Source: Nectonema munidae (lineage: Eukaryota > Nematomorpha > Nectonematoida > Nectonematidae). Taken from it: a stretch of DNA of 64,000 nt. The stretch lies in NCBI GenBank assembly GCA_030549495.1, contig JAUIRK010000292.1, forward strand, positions 310,001 through 374,000, given 5' to 3'. The translations under genes and the position numbers were made by a program. The first letter of the stretch is position 1, and each line of letters begins with the position of its first letter. The notes under the pieces are model-generated. The model saw only the letters and a program-made list of their open reading frames with translations, was not told where the DNA came from and did not search any database. Below are positions 1-14,438 of this stretch, piece after piece.

Positions 1-524
1 AAATGTTTATATCTCTAGCTAACATATTACCCTTTTCATGAAAAAAATATGATTGAATTAACAAAAAAAGGTAAAATAAAGGATTGCATAAAGAATAAAG
101 TGAATTTCTAGGTTGAATAACTTTTGAAAATAAAGATATTATTATAAATAAATAAAGACTGCATGTTTCATATATTGATATTGCTTCAAGTATTCAATTC
201 TCTCAAGAATTATTTCAGTTAATTTTTATATATTGTTTTTAATTAGATATTTCAAGTTATACAGCGTTTGTGTTTTTTTTTCTAAAAGAAAATTATTATA
301 TGGTATTATCAAGTCATTATTCACTCACTAATGGTCTCCAGATTTTAAACAAATAGTAAAAATTACTATGAATTTGTTGGAAAACCTTCAATATTCGTAA
401 AAATTTTTAAAAGTTATAATTTTACCATATTCTTAGCAAAATTTACAGCATTAGATAGTAAAATTAGGCAATGTAGAGCCAATTACTTTACACATACATA
501 TGGTCAATGACGGATCTAGAAGGT

Positions 525-576
525 GGGGGGGGGGGGGGGGGGGGGGGAGAGATGGGGGAAAACACCCCCCCCCCCC
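525..576. repeat. Poly-G run facing a poly-C run
   Basis: A run of about 23 G (525-547) is followed 17 bases later by a run of 12 C (565-576), so the strand can fold back on itself. Just before it, at 505-520, lies a GATC-containing motif similar in inverse orientation to one at about 10730-10750, which suggests the end of a dispersed repeat. G-run lengths are prone to sequencing error. Confidence 0.6.
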
Positions 577-3500
577 TATATATAAGAAATGATTTTATTA
601 TTTGATTTTTTTAAAATAAAACATGTATTAAAATTTAATTTGAACTTTTAAATTTCAATCATAAGTTTTTAGTTCGTTTTTCGCATACTTCACCTTTAAA
701 AAATTAAAAAAATACTTTTTAGCTTGTCATTTTGTATATATATTCCATATATTGTATTTTTTTAAAACCTTTAGATTATACAAAAAATACTGTATTTTTC
801 ACAATAAAATAAACAAAATAAGAATATTGAGGATTGCCTAATTAATATCATATTTTGAAAATATCATTTCCATTTTAAAAATGTAAATGAGTTTTATAAG
901 AAAGGTAGGAGATGCCACGTAAATATATAATGTAAAAGGAAAGGAACTCTCTTTGGTGTGGTGTCTATTGAAAATCAGCAGGTGTCTAAACAAACAAAGT
1001 TATGTGAGGGATATGCTCTATTGTTTGCTGTTTCACGCAGAAGAATAGACTTTTAGAATAGGCATACTAATTACAAATTCATGACACTTTTATAGACATA
1101 AAAAATTTCCTTATGGTGGAAAATAGCTGCCCTTAAGATAAGTCTTTGAGACACTCAATCTTTTGAATAACATCACTATTATTTATTAATTTATTTAAAT
1201 TAATGCAATTTTGCTTAAACATCTTGAATTTGAAAGATGATTGAGTCGTGTTATGGTAGAAGAAGGTCTATGTTGCGACTTATTTGATTCCTAGAAGAAT
1301 CGATTTACTCAAAAAAAGAAAAGAGTTGATAAAAAAATTAAAAGTCCTTCCCCATGGCACACCTACTTTCAAAAAACTGTGCTTATTTATTTTCCATGAT
1401 TCAAAAAAGACTTCACCAATTTTTTCTCTCATTTCCTGCGTACTATCTTCCCTTTACTTTCGCTATTTGTTGATGTTTCGAAATGTGTTTTTTCATGAAA
1501 ATCAATAAAAAAAGGCGTGTAACTATAAGCGCTAAAATAACATCTTACCTAACCAGTAAGATAAATGGAACACCTTTTAAGACTCATCAGCTTTGACACC
1601 CCTTCCTTAGTCTCCATGATTAAAGTTATTTATGTAGTTTTTTCTATAAAATAAATATATAATTATTAAGCTAATATTTTTTATAAAAAATCTAAAAGCG
1701 GGCCTGTACCCAGACGTGAGGTTCAGAAGAAATTAAGTTATAATCGAAAAAGTCTCTTGTAAAGAATATCGTGTGAAGAAGGAGTAGAGATGAAGTATTA
1801 TGTTTTTATTTTGATTTTTTTCGAAAATGAGTTGAGATGCAAATAATGAAATTTTTTGAATAAAACAAATAAATTTTTTTCGTTTCACTATTACTAATTA
1901 ACTAAATACCGATCTAACTCATTAGATTAAATATTTAAGAATTTGGATGAACGGGGGCGTCAAATTTTTTTAGAATAGGTTCTTCTTTGCTTACCCTCGA
2001 CATAAAATAATATATAAAGGATATTGATAAAAGTAAAAGCGAACGTTTAAAAAAAGATGAGAGCGTTTAAAGAATTTTTGTGGAAAATTTGAGTGAAAAC
2101 TTTGGAAAACAAATGAAAATATCTATAAAGTTTCATCCAACAACATTTATTCTGATTCAATGCACTTTCTAACAATTCAGCTTGAGTGCGACATCTAAAG
2201 ATTCTACAGTGAACTTTTATAAGGTACATATAAAAAAATACTGATTTTTGTTCATTTTTACTGGTATTTATGGAATTATACTCTACTATTTACATAACTT
2301 TAAAAATTCTTCATAAAAATAAAATTTTATTGTAAGCAAACTTTCTTTAATATAAAACTATCTTTAAAATTTTTTTTGATCACCAATTATTTCCTTCAGC
2401 GCTTTTTTATCTACTATTAATTCTCTTTGAAATTTGGTTCCTTAGTTCGTATATTATGGAAAGAGATCATGTATTTCCAAAATAAGATCAATACAATAAA
2501 GCAACTATAGCTGCCTTAACCATTTAATTAACTAATAAAAAACGAACTACCCGTTGCTTAATCCATTCGATCCGCAGAAAAGCAGATGCAATTTTAAGAA
2601 ATTTGATATAGAAAATGTTTAAAATGAAGAAATTGCCCGTGCTCGCTAAAAATGACGGTGCAATCTAATGAGTTAGTAGAACTGATAAATGAAGGCGTTT
2701 TTTATATCATCTCTTTCCATGATTATAGCAATGCATATTTATTAAAACTTACTTACTCATTGATTTGATAAAAATTAGTTTCGTATAAAATAGATTAACG
2801 AATCTAACAGGATTGCTTTTCTGGCATTATAACTTCAAATGAGATGGTAAAGAGTCTAGTCGCTGGCATTGAAGAAATATTTAAATAGAAATGCAAATTA
2901 CATAACAAAAATGAAAGCATATCGTCGGCTCTACCGATATATATACATATACATGGCAGTTCTTGCAATATTGATAAATACATAAAGTCAATAAAAGCTA
3001 ATTAGGAATTCTCTTAAGGATCTAGAGCACTCTTCAAGTCACACCAAACAAAGAATAAAGCACCGTTGTATTCATCACGCCTTGCCCATGATAATGGCCT
3101 TTAATTTCCAAAATTCTTTAACTCCATATCTCCCTTTGTACATAAAAGATAGAGGAATGCTAATTACTTGGCCTTTATATGTTCATTCATAATATTGAGT
3201 GTTTTGATTCGAATTGCAAAAGTATATTTAAATGCAAAATGAAAAAGTCATAAGTATTCAATATTGTACGAGTTAAACGAAATATCAATCCTACGCATAT
3301 TAAATTTTCCAGATTCCTATAAATATTATCTCTAATGTTAACGAAGTTACAGTCGGTTATACAAAAACCGGGTTTGTGTTGAACGTTTCTAAAAAAATTC
3401 AGGGACTCTAAAAATTCAGACATGCCTTCAAGCTCAGTATTTTTCAGAAGTTTTCTTATTAAAAGAATCATTTTTAGAAGTTGGATTGCGAAAAAGTATA

Positions 3501-4929
3501 CTGGAAACATTGATTTGCCCTATATCATTTTTTTTAGTTTTTTTAAAAAAAAATTTTTTTTAATTTTTTAAAATTTTATAAAAAAAAATTCATCTTTTAA
3601 ATTCAAAACCTATGTGTGCAATAATGAAAAGGATAATACTTTATAAAACAAAGAAAAATATAAACTGGAAATTTTTTTCCAAAAAAAGTACATTTAAAAA
3701 AATGCTAACTCAGGGGTGAATTTTTTTGTAGATCTGCTACAGAGGTAGAGAACATCTTCAATAGAAATTTTTACAAAGCTTTCAAATTTTTGGAAAATAT
3801 AAAAAAATAATGAAAATTGAAAAGCATAATGACACTTTTAAGTTTCAATTTCACAAGTCTAAATTTACATGCAATAATTTTGGTGAATTGTTGTACTGAT
3901 ACTCGTTTTTCTATAAAGTTATTCTATTTTAAGAGATATTAAATGTGCTACTCCTTCAAATGTTCATTTCGCTAGGATTCTCTTAATGAAACTCCACATT
4001 TTAAACGGTGTGATTGCTTTGTCTTTGCTTCTAACAAGTGTTTATATGACTTTTTCACTTTCTTGCGCAACCCATCATCATTTCATCAAAAAACTATAGA
4101 ATTGTAAGACAGGTATAACAAAGTGATAAAAATCGATCATATGCTTTATGTCTCAGAACACGAAGCCATTAGTGAAAAAATACTTTGCACGCTTTAACTT
4201 TATTTATTTATTTCAACATTAACAAATTTAGTGTTGTACAGCAGCAATAAAAGATTTCATGTCAATAAAGCCAAGGCTTAGAAAACACAAATAAATCTCT
4301 AAGCAATTACAATATTTCAAGCTTTCCATATTTAGAATCCCTTTCACGCAAAGAGATAGTATAAGTTAATGGCATTTGCAATCAATACAAAAAGACATCA
4401 TGATATATTCATTGATATTCCCATCAGGTACCACTCACATAACTCATCTTTTAAACTTTTCGTGGTTTACTTCTCATGTTTTTTATGAATATCATCACTC
4501 AATTTTGTCAAGGCCATTCAAAACATTGTTTTAGGGGACCTGGTTAAAACAGCCACATGGGCTGAACAAAAACAGCTCCATAAACATGTATTTTATTTCG
4601 ATGTAAAACATAAATAAAATTTTGCAACTTTTAAGATTCAAAGAACCCACGAGGATCTTTTTGTGAAGTAATATGCATAACTATAGAGACCACTAGGAAT
4701 TTTAGAACTTGATTCCTCCTTCAACCACCTTTAAAAAAATTATAGTTTCTGCTAAATATTATAAAAAAAATGTAACTATTTTTTTGTTATAAATTATTGT
4801 AAATAATAAAAAAAAATTTAAAAAAAAAAGACAATATCTTTTAAAATTAATTAACTAACGACCTAACCAACAAACTAAGTAACAAACGAATAACCAACAT
4901 TGATACTTTTTTTATATTAAAGTTTGATC

Positions 4930-5005
4930 CGTGCTTGATTTGAAATAATAAAAATGGAGAGAAAACTGGGTAAAAATTATTGTGTTTTTGAAAAGGGATA
5001 GGAAG
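4930..5005 (-). repeat. Dispersed repeat, copy 1
   Basis: Bases 4969-5001 match 44071-44103 exactly (33 bp) in the opposite orientation, and weaker similarity continues for roughly another 50 bp. A third, more diverged stretch may lie at 44220-44290. This is a short interspersed repeat of unknown class. Confidence 0.6.
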
Positions 5006-5859
5006 GAAATTTTTAATGAACTCTATGCCTTAATAGTGGTACTATAACGAAGTATTGGAGTGTTAAATCATGCGACACTTTACTAAATTTTATTTTATCA
5101 ACTGTAAAAGACTGTATTAAAAAATGAATAAATTTAAAAATCTATTCGGGGGAGTTCGGATATATAATAAATAAAATAAACTTTGTTCACGTGTTTCCGC
5201 AATAAAGCTGCCTTCTTCAGAGCGCAAAGAAGTGTACTTTTGTACTAAACCATCATGCTTAAAGTCTCCACACCGGTTAGAAAATAATATATTAATTGTA
5301 TATACTTAATCAATAGGAAATATTTTTCAATTTCTCATTTTTTAAAATAATTACCACTGATAACATCAACAAAATTATATTTAGTAGATACAAAAATATT
5401 ATTCATCTAATCCATTACAGGAAAAATATGAGTGATGATCGCTATTTCTCGATATCCAAGATGATGGTTTTGCTTTGTGTAGACCTAATTAGGTCTATAG
5501 ACCCCAAGATGACTAATAAGCTGAATTTTGCTTTGAAAGTGGAACATCCAGAAAGCATCTTCTACAGGATGGAAATGAAGACAACGGATCATGGCCACCG
5601 ACCACTTAATTGCGGGAAAGGTGTAGACGAAGAAGAAGTGTTCTTGCAGCATTCAAGAAAGCTTTTCTTGAGTTGATCCTAATGCTCTCGAATGGATGAC
5701 GTCAATTGCTCAGGCAAATGCATCATGGATTTTCTTTGGGATATGCATTACTTTAGTGTCTTTGAAAGATTCAGCATTGAACTGGCTGAGTGAGTTTCCT
5801 AAATTTTGAGATCTTCCTTATTAATCTTGATTTTCAAAATTGAAGATGGAGCTTTAGTT

Positions 5860-6320
5860 TTGAGTATATCTCTTTAATCACGCTATCTGACAGTGACATA
5901 ATCAATTAGGTGTAAATGTTTAGAGCGGGGATGTTGCCAAGAGAAGTTGTGCTTGTTCTTATGACGGAAGAGTGGATTCTTAAAGATTAAATTATGTTGA
6001 GTACATCGGCTGAGAAGAAAAACTCAATTGCTATTTGATTTACCAACACCTTCTTTGTTAATTGCTTCTTTCCACAATCTGAAATCCCTTAGAAATCTTG
6101 TCTTAAAGTCTTCCAGCATGCAATCTCGTCACTTTTAGGAAAAGAATAAAGGATATTATCAAGTTTGCTATAAAAATCTTCAGTATTTAAGGTTGGAGAA
6201 TACGCATTGATTATGATTTTGGAACTTAATCGAGTATCGACAGCGTGTACGCTGGTTATTGACTTGAGCTAAGAATGACACTCCCATCACCCTTTCCCTG
6301 TCGCCCGAAAACTTTTGAGA
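5860..6320 (-). pseudogene. LINE fragment: endonuclease domain, decayed
   Basis: Read on the minus strand, the segment resembles the apurinic-type endonuclease of RTE/CR1-like non-LTR retrotransposons. From 6250 downward one frame gives DTRLSSKIIINAYSP followed by a stretch like FYSKLDNILYSFPKSDE, which corresponds to the family's 'ATIISAYAPT...FYEDLD...PKSDKL' segment. From 5955 downward another frame gives SWQHPRSKHLHLIDYVTVR, the conserved 'WMHPRSKHWHLIDYV' block at the end of the domain. The pieces lie in different frames with stops between them, so this is a dead copy. Weaker traces may extend to 6560 upstream and towards 5430 downstream. Plus-strand open frames here (5428-5676, 6315-6554) are shadows of this element. 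Confidence 0.7.
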
Positions 6321-6329
6321 GTTGAGCTA

Positions 6330-9300
6330 AATCACAAAACAAAAACGCATGTGCGTGAGTTGTTGAAGTGTACTCAAAGTGTCGAATCTTCAGACACTTC
6401 AAAAATCATTCAACTGAATCTAAATGCAAGGAATCTAAGACAGTTGCACTTACAAGATTTGTTGCCGGCTTCAAGCGCTATGACAGCCGTTAAGTCTTGC
6501 TATAAACTTCTTCCGCGTGGCCCATCGTTAAGGTGGTGGATAGATTTTGTATGAGGATTTGAAACGATTAGCGTTTACTTATCAAAAACTTTAAACTACA
6601 ACACACTGGTAATTTGCAATTAGAGTGTATATCTCTTTATAAAAAAAAAGGCGTGTTTTATGCGAAAATACGGGTTATATACCATGTTATTCACTTTGCA
6701 CCCTCAATTGAAAAACCGAATTCCCTACGAAGAGGCACACCTAGAGATTCGCTGCACGAAGCTATAATAAACTGAGACATTACAGGAAGAATAAGAGCTT
6801 ATCCTTATTCCCTGCCTCGGGAATAATAGCGTTGCAGTCCAAGAAAAAATATTTAGTCCAACATCAATTGAATTAAACTTTTTTACGTTTTTGCGATAAA
6901 AGTGCTGGTTCGCTTATTTACGGAACATAAGATATTTTATTAATATTGTAGAACTAGTTGCCTTATTTTCTTTTTGTAAATTATTTGTATGCGTGCAGTC
7001 AAAAACATATATATAATATATATTACACAACAAAACTTCTACAATGTGTACAGCTTCTTTCTTTCGGAGAGATGAATTATAAAAATTGATATTTCAGATT
7101 ACAATAAAATGTCCTCATTTTGAATGTGTACAAGATAGGGAGGAGTCCGGGGGAAGAAGTTTTATATATAAATTATGTGTTTTTTAGCATCTTTAAGGAG
7201 ATTCGCAGTTAAAAATTTATAAGAATTAGAAGAGGAAAATTGCATGCAGGATTATTCACACTGCACACGAGCGCTTAGAAAGAATGTTTGGTGATAAGGA
7301 GTGCAATTGATCTTTTTGCTAAAAATCTCATGAAAATTTGTCCTATATGCTTTATGCTTTTCATAAATGAAGCTCTACTTAAAAAGGAAAATGAAATTTG
7401 CGACGCAAAGCATTTGCCCTCTATAAATATTTTATTTGATAATAGCGGCGAAAAACAAAATTTGGTATAATATGTATTCCTTTCATGTGTCAATATTAAT
7501 TAGCTTGGCTGAAGAAAGAACTTAATGAAATATTTCATATAAAGCTTTTAACATAGCCATTTCACTGACAATACAGAATCGATATTTATTTTCATGGATT
7601 TTAAAGTTAATTCTTAACTGTATAGAGAGAGCCATCGTTGAAGGAATTATGAGCAGTTTTCGCCAACATTTTTCATTTTTAAAAAACCCTTGTTATTTTC
7701 ATTTGAGATTTGCTATTTCATTCAGAGTTTATATAAAAAATTAGTAAAAAGGTGTGATGCTCAAAGTTGATATGACCAAAGGCAAACGCAATTTCTTGTT
7801 TACAAACTTCATTATACGAGCACAAAAAAATTCAGCAATATTGAAGCAAAATGCGTAAATATGAGAAAGTGAATTTATACGTTTAAAACTTATACTATTT
7901 GTCCAAACTTGATGAAGATTGAAGTAAAAGAGCTGAAAAAGAGACAATTACTATACTCTACGAAGCTTCATGAGCTTGAACAAATCATATGCCAATATCG
8001 ATGCCCAATACAAAATTTTTCAATTAATTTTAAAAATATAAAATCTTGAATCATCTTTTCTGAAATTATTTTTCAATTTCCTTTAAAATGTCAGTATGTA
8101 AAGAGGCATGCTTTCAAGAATTGTATGCTTAATCTAGTATATTTTGTGTCTTTTCATTGTATAGCTTGTGGTTTACAAAGAAATAGTTAGCCCTCAAGGG
8201 TTATATTGAATAAACATCTTTATGACAAGCGGAGTATTATTTGGTGCAGTTAATTGGCAACTATACGTTTCGCACCTAAAGGATAAAAGGCGATCACGAT
8301 GGAAGCAAACAAGGCATCCACAATCTTATTCGAAAATTAAAACGTGGCTTCCTTTCAACATGAGGATTAGTTTACTCAAAACTCCTTAAAAAGCTCTAAA
8401 ATTATTGCTACCATTTTCAACAAGGAAAAATTTTGTGAAAGGGATTCTCAACAGCACTGAAAATAAAAATGAACAAAGGTAGTTGTTTGGATGCTTCGAT
8501 TGAAGCTATGCCAAAGATCGGAAACGTGCGGCCTTAAGTCCGCTGGCTGCCTCTAATGTTTTTAAATGCAGGTTTTGATAAAGTGATTGGTTTCAAATGT
8601 GTTAAATACGCTCAAAAAATGTAACTTAATTATTCTTGGAAAGAAACATTTTCTTACTTGACCCAAATAAAAATCCTCATCGAAATGGATTAAAAGATGG
8701 ACATTTGCAAGATCAATTGATACTGAGAAACACTAAGATAGATAATGAAATCAAAATGTCCTCTCAAAGAAAACAAAAGAAAAAAGTCATTAATTGTTCA
8801 AATAAGTTTTCCTTTATGTAATTTAGGTAAAAAAAAAGACATTTTTTCTTTAGTACCATTTTATTAAAAAAAATTGCGGCATTTATAGTTATAAAAAACA
8901 TATTGGAAACGGCTTGCATAAAAAGTTTGCTTTTTTTCAACTTTTTTAACATTTGTTTAATGTTATGTGAATTTTTATATTTATAAATATCAAATTTGAT
9001 GTTTTTAAATTTGGCTCAACAAACTATATTATTTCGGATCAGGTTCTTTAAATCTCTCTTTAATGCGCAAACTCTTAAAATAGTTTCCGTGTATCCATTC
9101 CAAACGAATAAGATTATGAAATTCGTTTTGCTATTTTGGCAGTTTAATCGTTCCTATCAAAAATATGGATCTGTTTTCAGTCAAAGGAGATGATGAAAAA
9201 TGTATTTATTGATATTTTCCATTTTTCTCTATAAGAATGAAAATATCAATTATTATCCATAGATAGGAAAATATTTACGGATGAATACTCTTTGTAAGAT

Positions 9301-9856
9301 AGTTGCAATTCATCTGTTTGCTGAATACGAAAAAGATATTTTAGCTTTTCATTTTTGAGTGGCCCAGACTCGTTCATAATCCAGTAATCCCTGTATCTGA
9401 ACAAAAACCAAGTGAAACGAAACTCTGTAATGGTATTTCGTCTCACTATGAACGATCTTAATTTCAATTTTCAGACGAACTTTTCTTGAAAAATAATCCT
9501 TTATTTTACACTAAAACTATACTTGCAAAGTTTAAAAGTCAAGCTGCGTCTTTACAGTTATAATCCTTATTCTAGCTTGTGAAAGTAAAGAAATCCTTTT
9601 CTACCAAAAGCCTAATTAAATTAAACACATTAGGAATAATCTGAAAGCGGGGACTCATTATTTTTTATATAGATTGAATGCTTTACTCATTAAAACCTAT
9701 AAAAAAAGTTTTAGTTCCAAAAATTTTATGATTTCCTGTTACACCTCACTATATATATGGAAAGAAATACCAAAAAGATTTTTCTAAGATTTTTCTAAGA
9801 TTTTTCGAAATTGTAATTGCATGCAAATATTTTCGAATTTTTTAGAATTATTATTA
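6330..9856. other. Region with no recognised gene
   Basis: Nothing convincing was seen on either strand. Open frames are short (72 codons or fewer) and AT-driven, several starting with TTG rather than ATG. Confidence 0.5.
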
Positions 9857-10756
9857 ATCTGGACATTTTAGGAGCGCCAACTGCCCCCTCTCGTGCCTGT
9901 TCGGTCACGGGCCTACCTATCGCCTTTTCATAATCTCCAAAAGCGAACAAGATTGCAAAAAATTACCAAATGAACCTGAGAATTATAAAAACAAATTACA
10001 ATCGTCTTTCTAGACCCCAATTTGAGTGAAATTATTGTCCTTCTAGACCCCAATTTGAGTGAAATTATAAATATGTTTAGCGACGCTAAAGCAAATCCTA
10101 CCTCTACGCCGCAAAGAAATGCAGCACTTTTTAAAAGTGCAAACCTCAATGACATCAAAACTTTTTTGGTTGCTTTTGCGTTACCAATCAAAGGCAAACA
10201 AATACAAAGGATCGATACTTCACCCCCCCCCCCCCCCTCCCTTCGCTAAATACACATTTGATTTTCTGTAAAAACATATATTTTCTGCAATTTTATACTT
10301 TTATAACTTCATTAATTACATATAATGTTTTCTGGAGGGTTGGTTACTACAAACATTATTAACAATATTCTATTTTTATAATATAATTTACAATTTTTAA
10401 TATATAATATAATATATCATAATATAACATAGTTCTAAACAATACAAAGTACATTATTTAGATGGCTACTTTTATTTGTAACATATATAAAAATAAATTT
10501 TAGCAACATAAATTTGATAAGATTATCAGATACAACATTCTCTAAAAATCGCCAATTCGCGTAAATTGCGCGAAGACAATATAATATAATAAGACAATAT
10601 CTCAAGAACACTAAAATTAATTTATTAGAAAATTAATTAAATTAAAAAAAAAATTTTTTTAATTTAAATTATTAGAATTTAAAAATGGAATGAGATTGTC
10701 TGTGGTGGCGAGAGCAATTGCCCCCTCTGTCCATTATAGATCCACCATTGAAGGAG
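9857..10756. repeat. Probable decayed repeat with GC-richer ends
   Basis: The left part (9867-9915) is a GC-richer block with a CCCCCTCTCGTGCC-type motif. The right part (10707-10752) is another, GAGAGCAATTGCCCCCTC... ending in GATCCACCATTG. The right end resembles, in inverse orientation, the motif at 505-520. A 14-C run sits at 10226-10239. Between them are AT-rich sequence and a small tandem duplication. The class is unknown; a non-autonomous DNA element is my guess. Confidence 0.35.
10008..10068. repeat. Two-copy tandem repeat, 33-bp period
   Basis: The stretch starting TTCTAGACCCCAATTTGAG occurs at 10008 and again at 10041 with 28 identical bases, separated by a few bases. Confidence 0.75.
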
Positions 10757-13700
10757 TTTAAAAAAAGTCCCTAGTCAATTTTTATTAAAAAAGTAAGTGT
10801 ATAAGATGGCGTTATTACTTACATGATGTATATTAGTAGAATTAGAGCGTGATTATGAAAGGTATAAGCAAATCTTTTCCAAACTTGGAAAGAGGGAGAG
10901 AGAGAGATAAGCAAAGGTGTAAATGTATGTTCTGCCTCCCTAAAACAAAGATACGCACAGCTGAATTGTGTTTTAGTGGCACAATTGCTGCATTGTGTGC
11001 AAAAATCCTCCTTTCAGAGAATGCGTCTCGCAGGAATGTAAATAAAAAACTTTGCGTTCTCTTTCATCCATTGTCCGCTTGCATGTGTTGCAACACGCGC
11101 TAAAAGAAGCGTATTTGTTGTACACCAGACTTGATCTCTTTCAAGTGTGGCGCAATTAACCTATTTAAAATTTGTATCAATTGTATATTATTGAATGTCT
11201 TCCGTCTGCTTTCTGTTTAATTGCGGGTGCCTTTTAGATGAGGGGTGTCAAAAATACAGCCCGGGGTTGACTGTTTCCTGTATATTTCGTTTTCTTGCTT
11301 GCATGTTGAAATTTTACTTAAAAAATTCTTTGAATGAATATAATTAAATTAATTAATAAATTTATCTAACTAATTAATTAACTAAAGAAACTAACTAACT
11401 TAATAACAAAAATTTGTATTGATTATTAAAGTTGGGGTCGATTCTCATAATAATCAGAATCAGAATCAAAATAAGACCTAGAGTTTAAATTGAGGAAGTC
11501 TTTCTAAAATTTCTTTAACTATATCAGCATCGTTCTTGGAATTGTAATGATCCTTTAGCACTTAAACATGAGACAGTTGATTAATGCTTCCCACAAATTC
11601 ACTAGTCTTTAAAGAGCAAGTCCTTTAACATCGATCTTATTTTTGTATTAAGTAACGGGTTTTAAAATCATTAACTTCACAGAATGGACAAAAAATCTAT
11701 CATTCACTGAGTTTGATTTGACAAAGTTAATTGCATTGCAATGTCGATTGCTTCATGCAGTCTCATCCAATATTCTTAGGAACCGTCAATAGAATATTTT
11801 TATCATTAAAATACAGAATTACCTCACTGAGTGATTTCAGGAAAACATTTAATGAATAATATTTATTTCCTATCTGACATAGACCAGAAGGATAGCGTAG
11901 TTATAAATTATGCTCTCATGAACCTGGATGGAAACGTTATCTTTTGTAGAATTTCAACCAACGTCTCTTCAAAAAAATTAGACGTCTTGAAATTATGTCA
12001 TTTTGAAAGTGGAATTGTACTCGGTCGATGCCATTTTCACAAGCTATCATAGCACGTTTGACAAGCTTCTCACCATAAACCCGAGGTGCTCCAACTTTAG
12101 CATAAATTTCAGAGACCTAATTACTTGGCTGTCTTCGATTTTGCAGGATGCATCTCATTTCAAAATTAAATCATTTGATTGGCTGTCTTTCCTTTTTTTT
12201 CACAAAATATTCCTCATCTCTACCAACAGACGAAGGAAGCTTTGATTTATGATTTTTTTTAAGGAATCATTTGCCAAGATGGCACAACATTCCAGACACA
12301 TAATCTTTGAATCTATTGATACAAAGACAAACGTGCGGAGTTGGTTCAGAGATTCTTACAACAGATATTAAAAAAAATAAAAATTTTATTTTATTAATTA
12401 ATATGTCAAATATATTATCAAACAACATTGTGTAGTGATCTATCAGAAATTTTTTGGACTTCATAAGAGTCATTGGTCCACCACATGTGGAACACAAGGG
12501 TGATTTGCCAACTATTTTTAATACTTATTTTAAAATTTGTTACGCTTCTTATCGAACGTTTAACGCAGTGCGAAATTACTCTATGTTCACTTACCCTTTT
12601 TTGTATGAATATATAAATAAAAAAATATAGCATTGCATAACACTTACACAATTGCGAAATTTTCAAACATAATTGCCACTATTATAGCTATTTTACGCTA
12701 GGAATTCTCTTTGGACCACCAGAGATGCTATGTAGACTACTGGTGGTCTCCCCGAACCACGTTGAGAATCACTGCACTAGATTACAACCTTTCTTAGCAA
12801 AATGTCTATACGGGTTTCGCGCAAAAAACCTTCACATATGAGATTATTTTTATTCTCATGATTGTAATATTACTATAGCAAATTACATTATCGACTTTTG
12901 GAAAAATGAATTTTTGCGGTTGATCATATGGCATCACTTTTTAAATTTGTTACAAATTGACATATTTCGTTTTTTATCCTTAATTGTATGGATGTAAGCA
13001 ACAGCTAAAAAGATGATTAAACTTTTAACTAAATCCATAGATTTTCTTGTTCATAGCAAGTGTTTTTAAATAATAATAGATCATTAGCATATATTTTTCC
13101 ATTTTTGCTTTTTAAACAGTATTTGTAAAGATTTTATTTTGGCATTGTACAAAAATTTTAAGGTTCATGCTTATGCTTATGCTGAGTTGTGTGATAGAAA
13201 TAAGGATCTTGGCTCATAAACGCATAGAACTTTCTCTTCTATATCGTTTGTTTCCGTCTTTCCTTGCAGACTGCAGACACATAAATTCCGTCATTCACCC
13301 ATAATAATTCCGTTAGATTATTTTTTGCAATGATAAAATTAAAGGATATTTTTTATTCCATTTTTTCATCCTTTTTTTGTTGTGAACCTTTTCTTTTGGT
13401 TGAAAACAACTCCAAGAAAACCCCGCCAAAGAAAATGATATATTTTTTCTAGAAATGTATCGGATGGGAAATTTTTTTGCATATATGTGTTATCATAAAG
13501 ACGTACTTATCATAAAAATTTTGGATAAAGTAAAAATTCAAAAACTTCAAAAAAACTTTGCTGTAAATAGAAAAAAGATAAATATTTGAAAATTGTGAAT
13601 GCGGGTGTTGAAACTTGAATGATTCGAGGATGAGGATGTTAAAGGATGTACAAATTTTTGTGCATGCGGATATTCGATACATCTCTATTTTTCACTCAAT

Positions 13701-14030
13701 GGCTTCCGCGAAAGTAAAAGGCTTGCAAAAAACGCACAAATGATGATTCTTTCAAAGTGGTTTCGTACATAGAATATTTTGAAAAAGTTCCTTTTAGAAA
13801 AAGCGTTATAAAATTAACCGAGCTTGCATTTTTTCTAGACTTCGGAAAAATGTTATATACATGTGATGAGTTGGGCCATTAAAGTTGTTTTTGCCAAATG
13901 AAGTTGTCGATTCCTTGAATATAAATATCTTTGAAAGAAAGCTTGATGATTTTTGGAAAGATAAAAGATATCTCATTTGATTTGTATTTTATTTGTATTA
14001 TATTTGATGCAATTCACATAGGCGATTAGC
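10757..14030. other. Region with no recognised gene
   Basis: No gene was recognised. A minus-strand frame at about 11890-12110 reads well for some 55 residues (AKVGAPRVYGEKLVKRAM...) but matches no family I can name and has no context. ACTA-rich degenerate sequence lies at 11340-11410. A hAT-like terminal sequence at 12713-12774 is listed separately. Confidence 0.45.
12713..12774 (-). mobile_element. hAT-like MITE end (one side only)
   Basis: Read on the minus strand from 12774, the sequence begins CAGTGATTCTCAACGTGG, a common hAT terminal inverted-repeat form, and is followed by a short hairpin (GGACCACCAG against CTGGTGGTCTCC). I could not find the partner end or the 8-bp target duplication, so the element's extent is unknown. 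Confidence 0.4.
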
Positions 14031-14037
14031 CTCTTTA

Positions 14038-14056
14038 CGCTATGTTATGTTATGTT
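14038..14056 (+). repeat. ATGTT tail, probable LINE 3' end
   Basis: Three ATGTT-type units follow a short sequence ending a gene-free stretch. The same tail closes the LINE 3' end at 14.77 kb, so this is probably the 3' terminus of another, shorter copy of that LINE family. Confidence 0.45.
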
Positions 14057-14438
14057 AAAGTCAATTTTTCAATTAACGTTTTTGAGATTGCTTGAAGAAG
14101 TATAATACTAAATACCTTTTTTTAATTTAAAATTTTCGTAAAGTCAAGTTTTTTACCTGTTAAAAGTCAATATTTTGGAATTAAGTATTTTGTTAAAAAT
14201 ATTTTTGAAATTCCTTCTTTCTAAATTATTATTCATATGGCATTTTTGTATCATCTTACAAATTTCTTTGAATCCTTTAAAGCTCAATAGGGCAACAGTG
14301 TCCCATAAAATAAAATAATCTGCTTTTAATTTAAATTAAAAAAACTGATTTAAAAAGATAGCGGACAATTTATTTTCAAAACCTGAGCCTTAAAAGATTT
14401 AAATTTCTAAGATTTACTCAAAGCATCGATATTTCAAG

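Larger units (their letters stand above)
1..5430. other. AT-rich region with no recognised gene
   Basis: I see no convincing coding sequence here on either strand. The longest open frame is 107 codons on the minus strand (3187-3510); it resembles no family I know and is compatible with chance in this AT-rich DNA. Small items in the stretch are a poly-G/poly-C pair at 525-576, ACTA-rich degenerate sequence near 4845-4895, and a dispersed repeat at 4930-5005 that also occurs near 44.07 kb. Confidence 0.6.

Noticed and set aside
5428-6554. Two plus-strand frames of 79-82 codons
   Set aside because: The 6315-6554 frame lies antisense to, and the 5428-5676 frame just downstream of, a decayed minus-strand LINE; neither has homology that I recognise.
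11890-12110. Minus-strand stretch reading AKVGAPRVYGEKLVKRAM
   Set aside because: It reads smoothly but has no family match or start, and stops follow; probably an unidentified old repeat.
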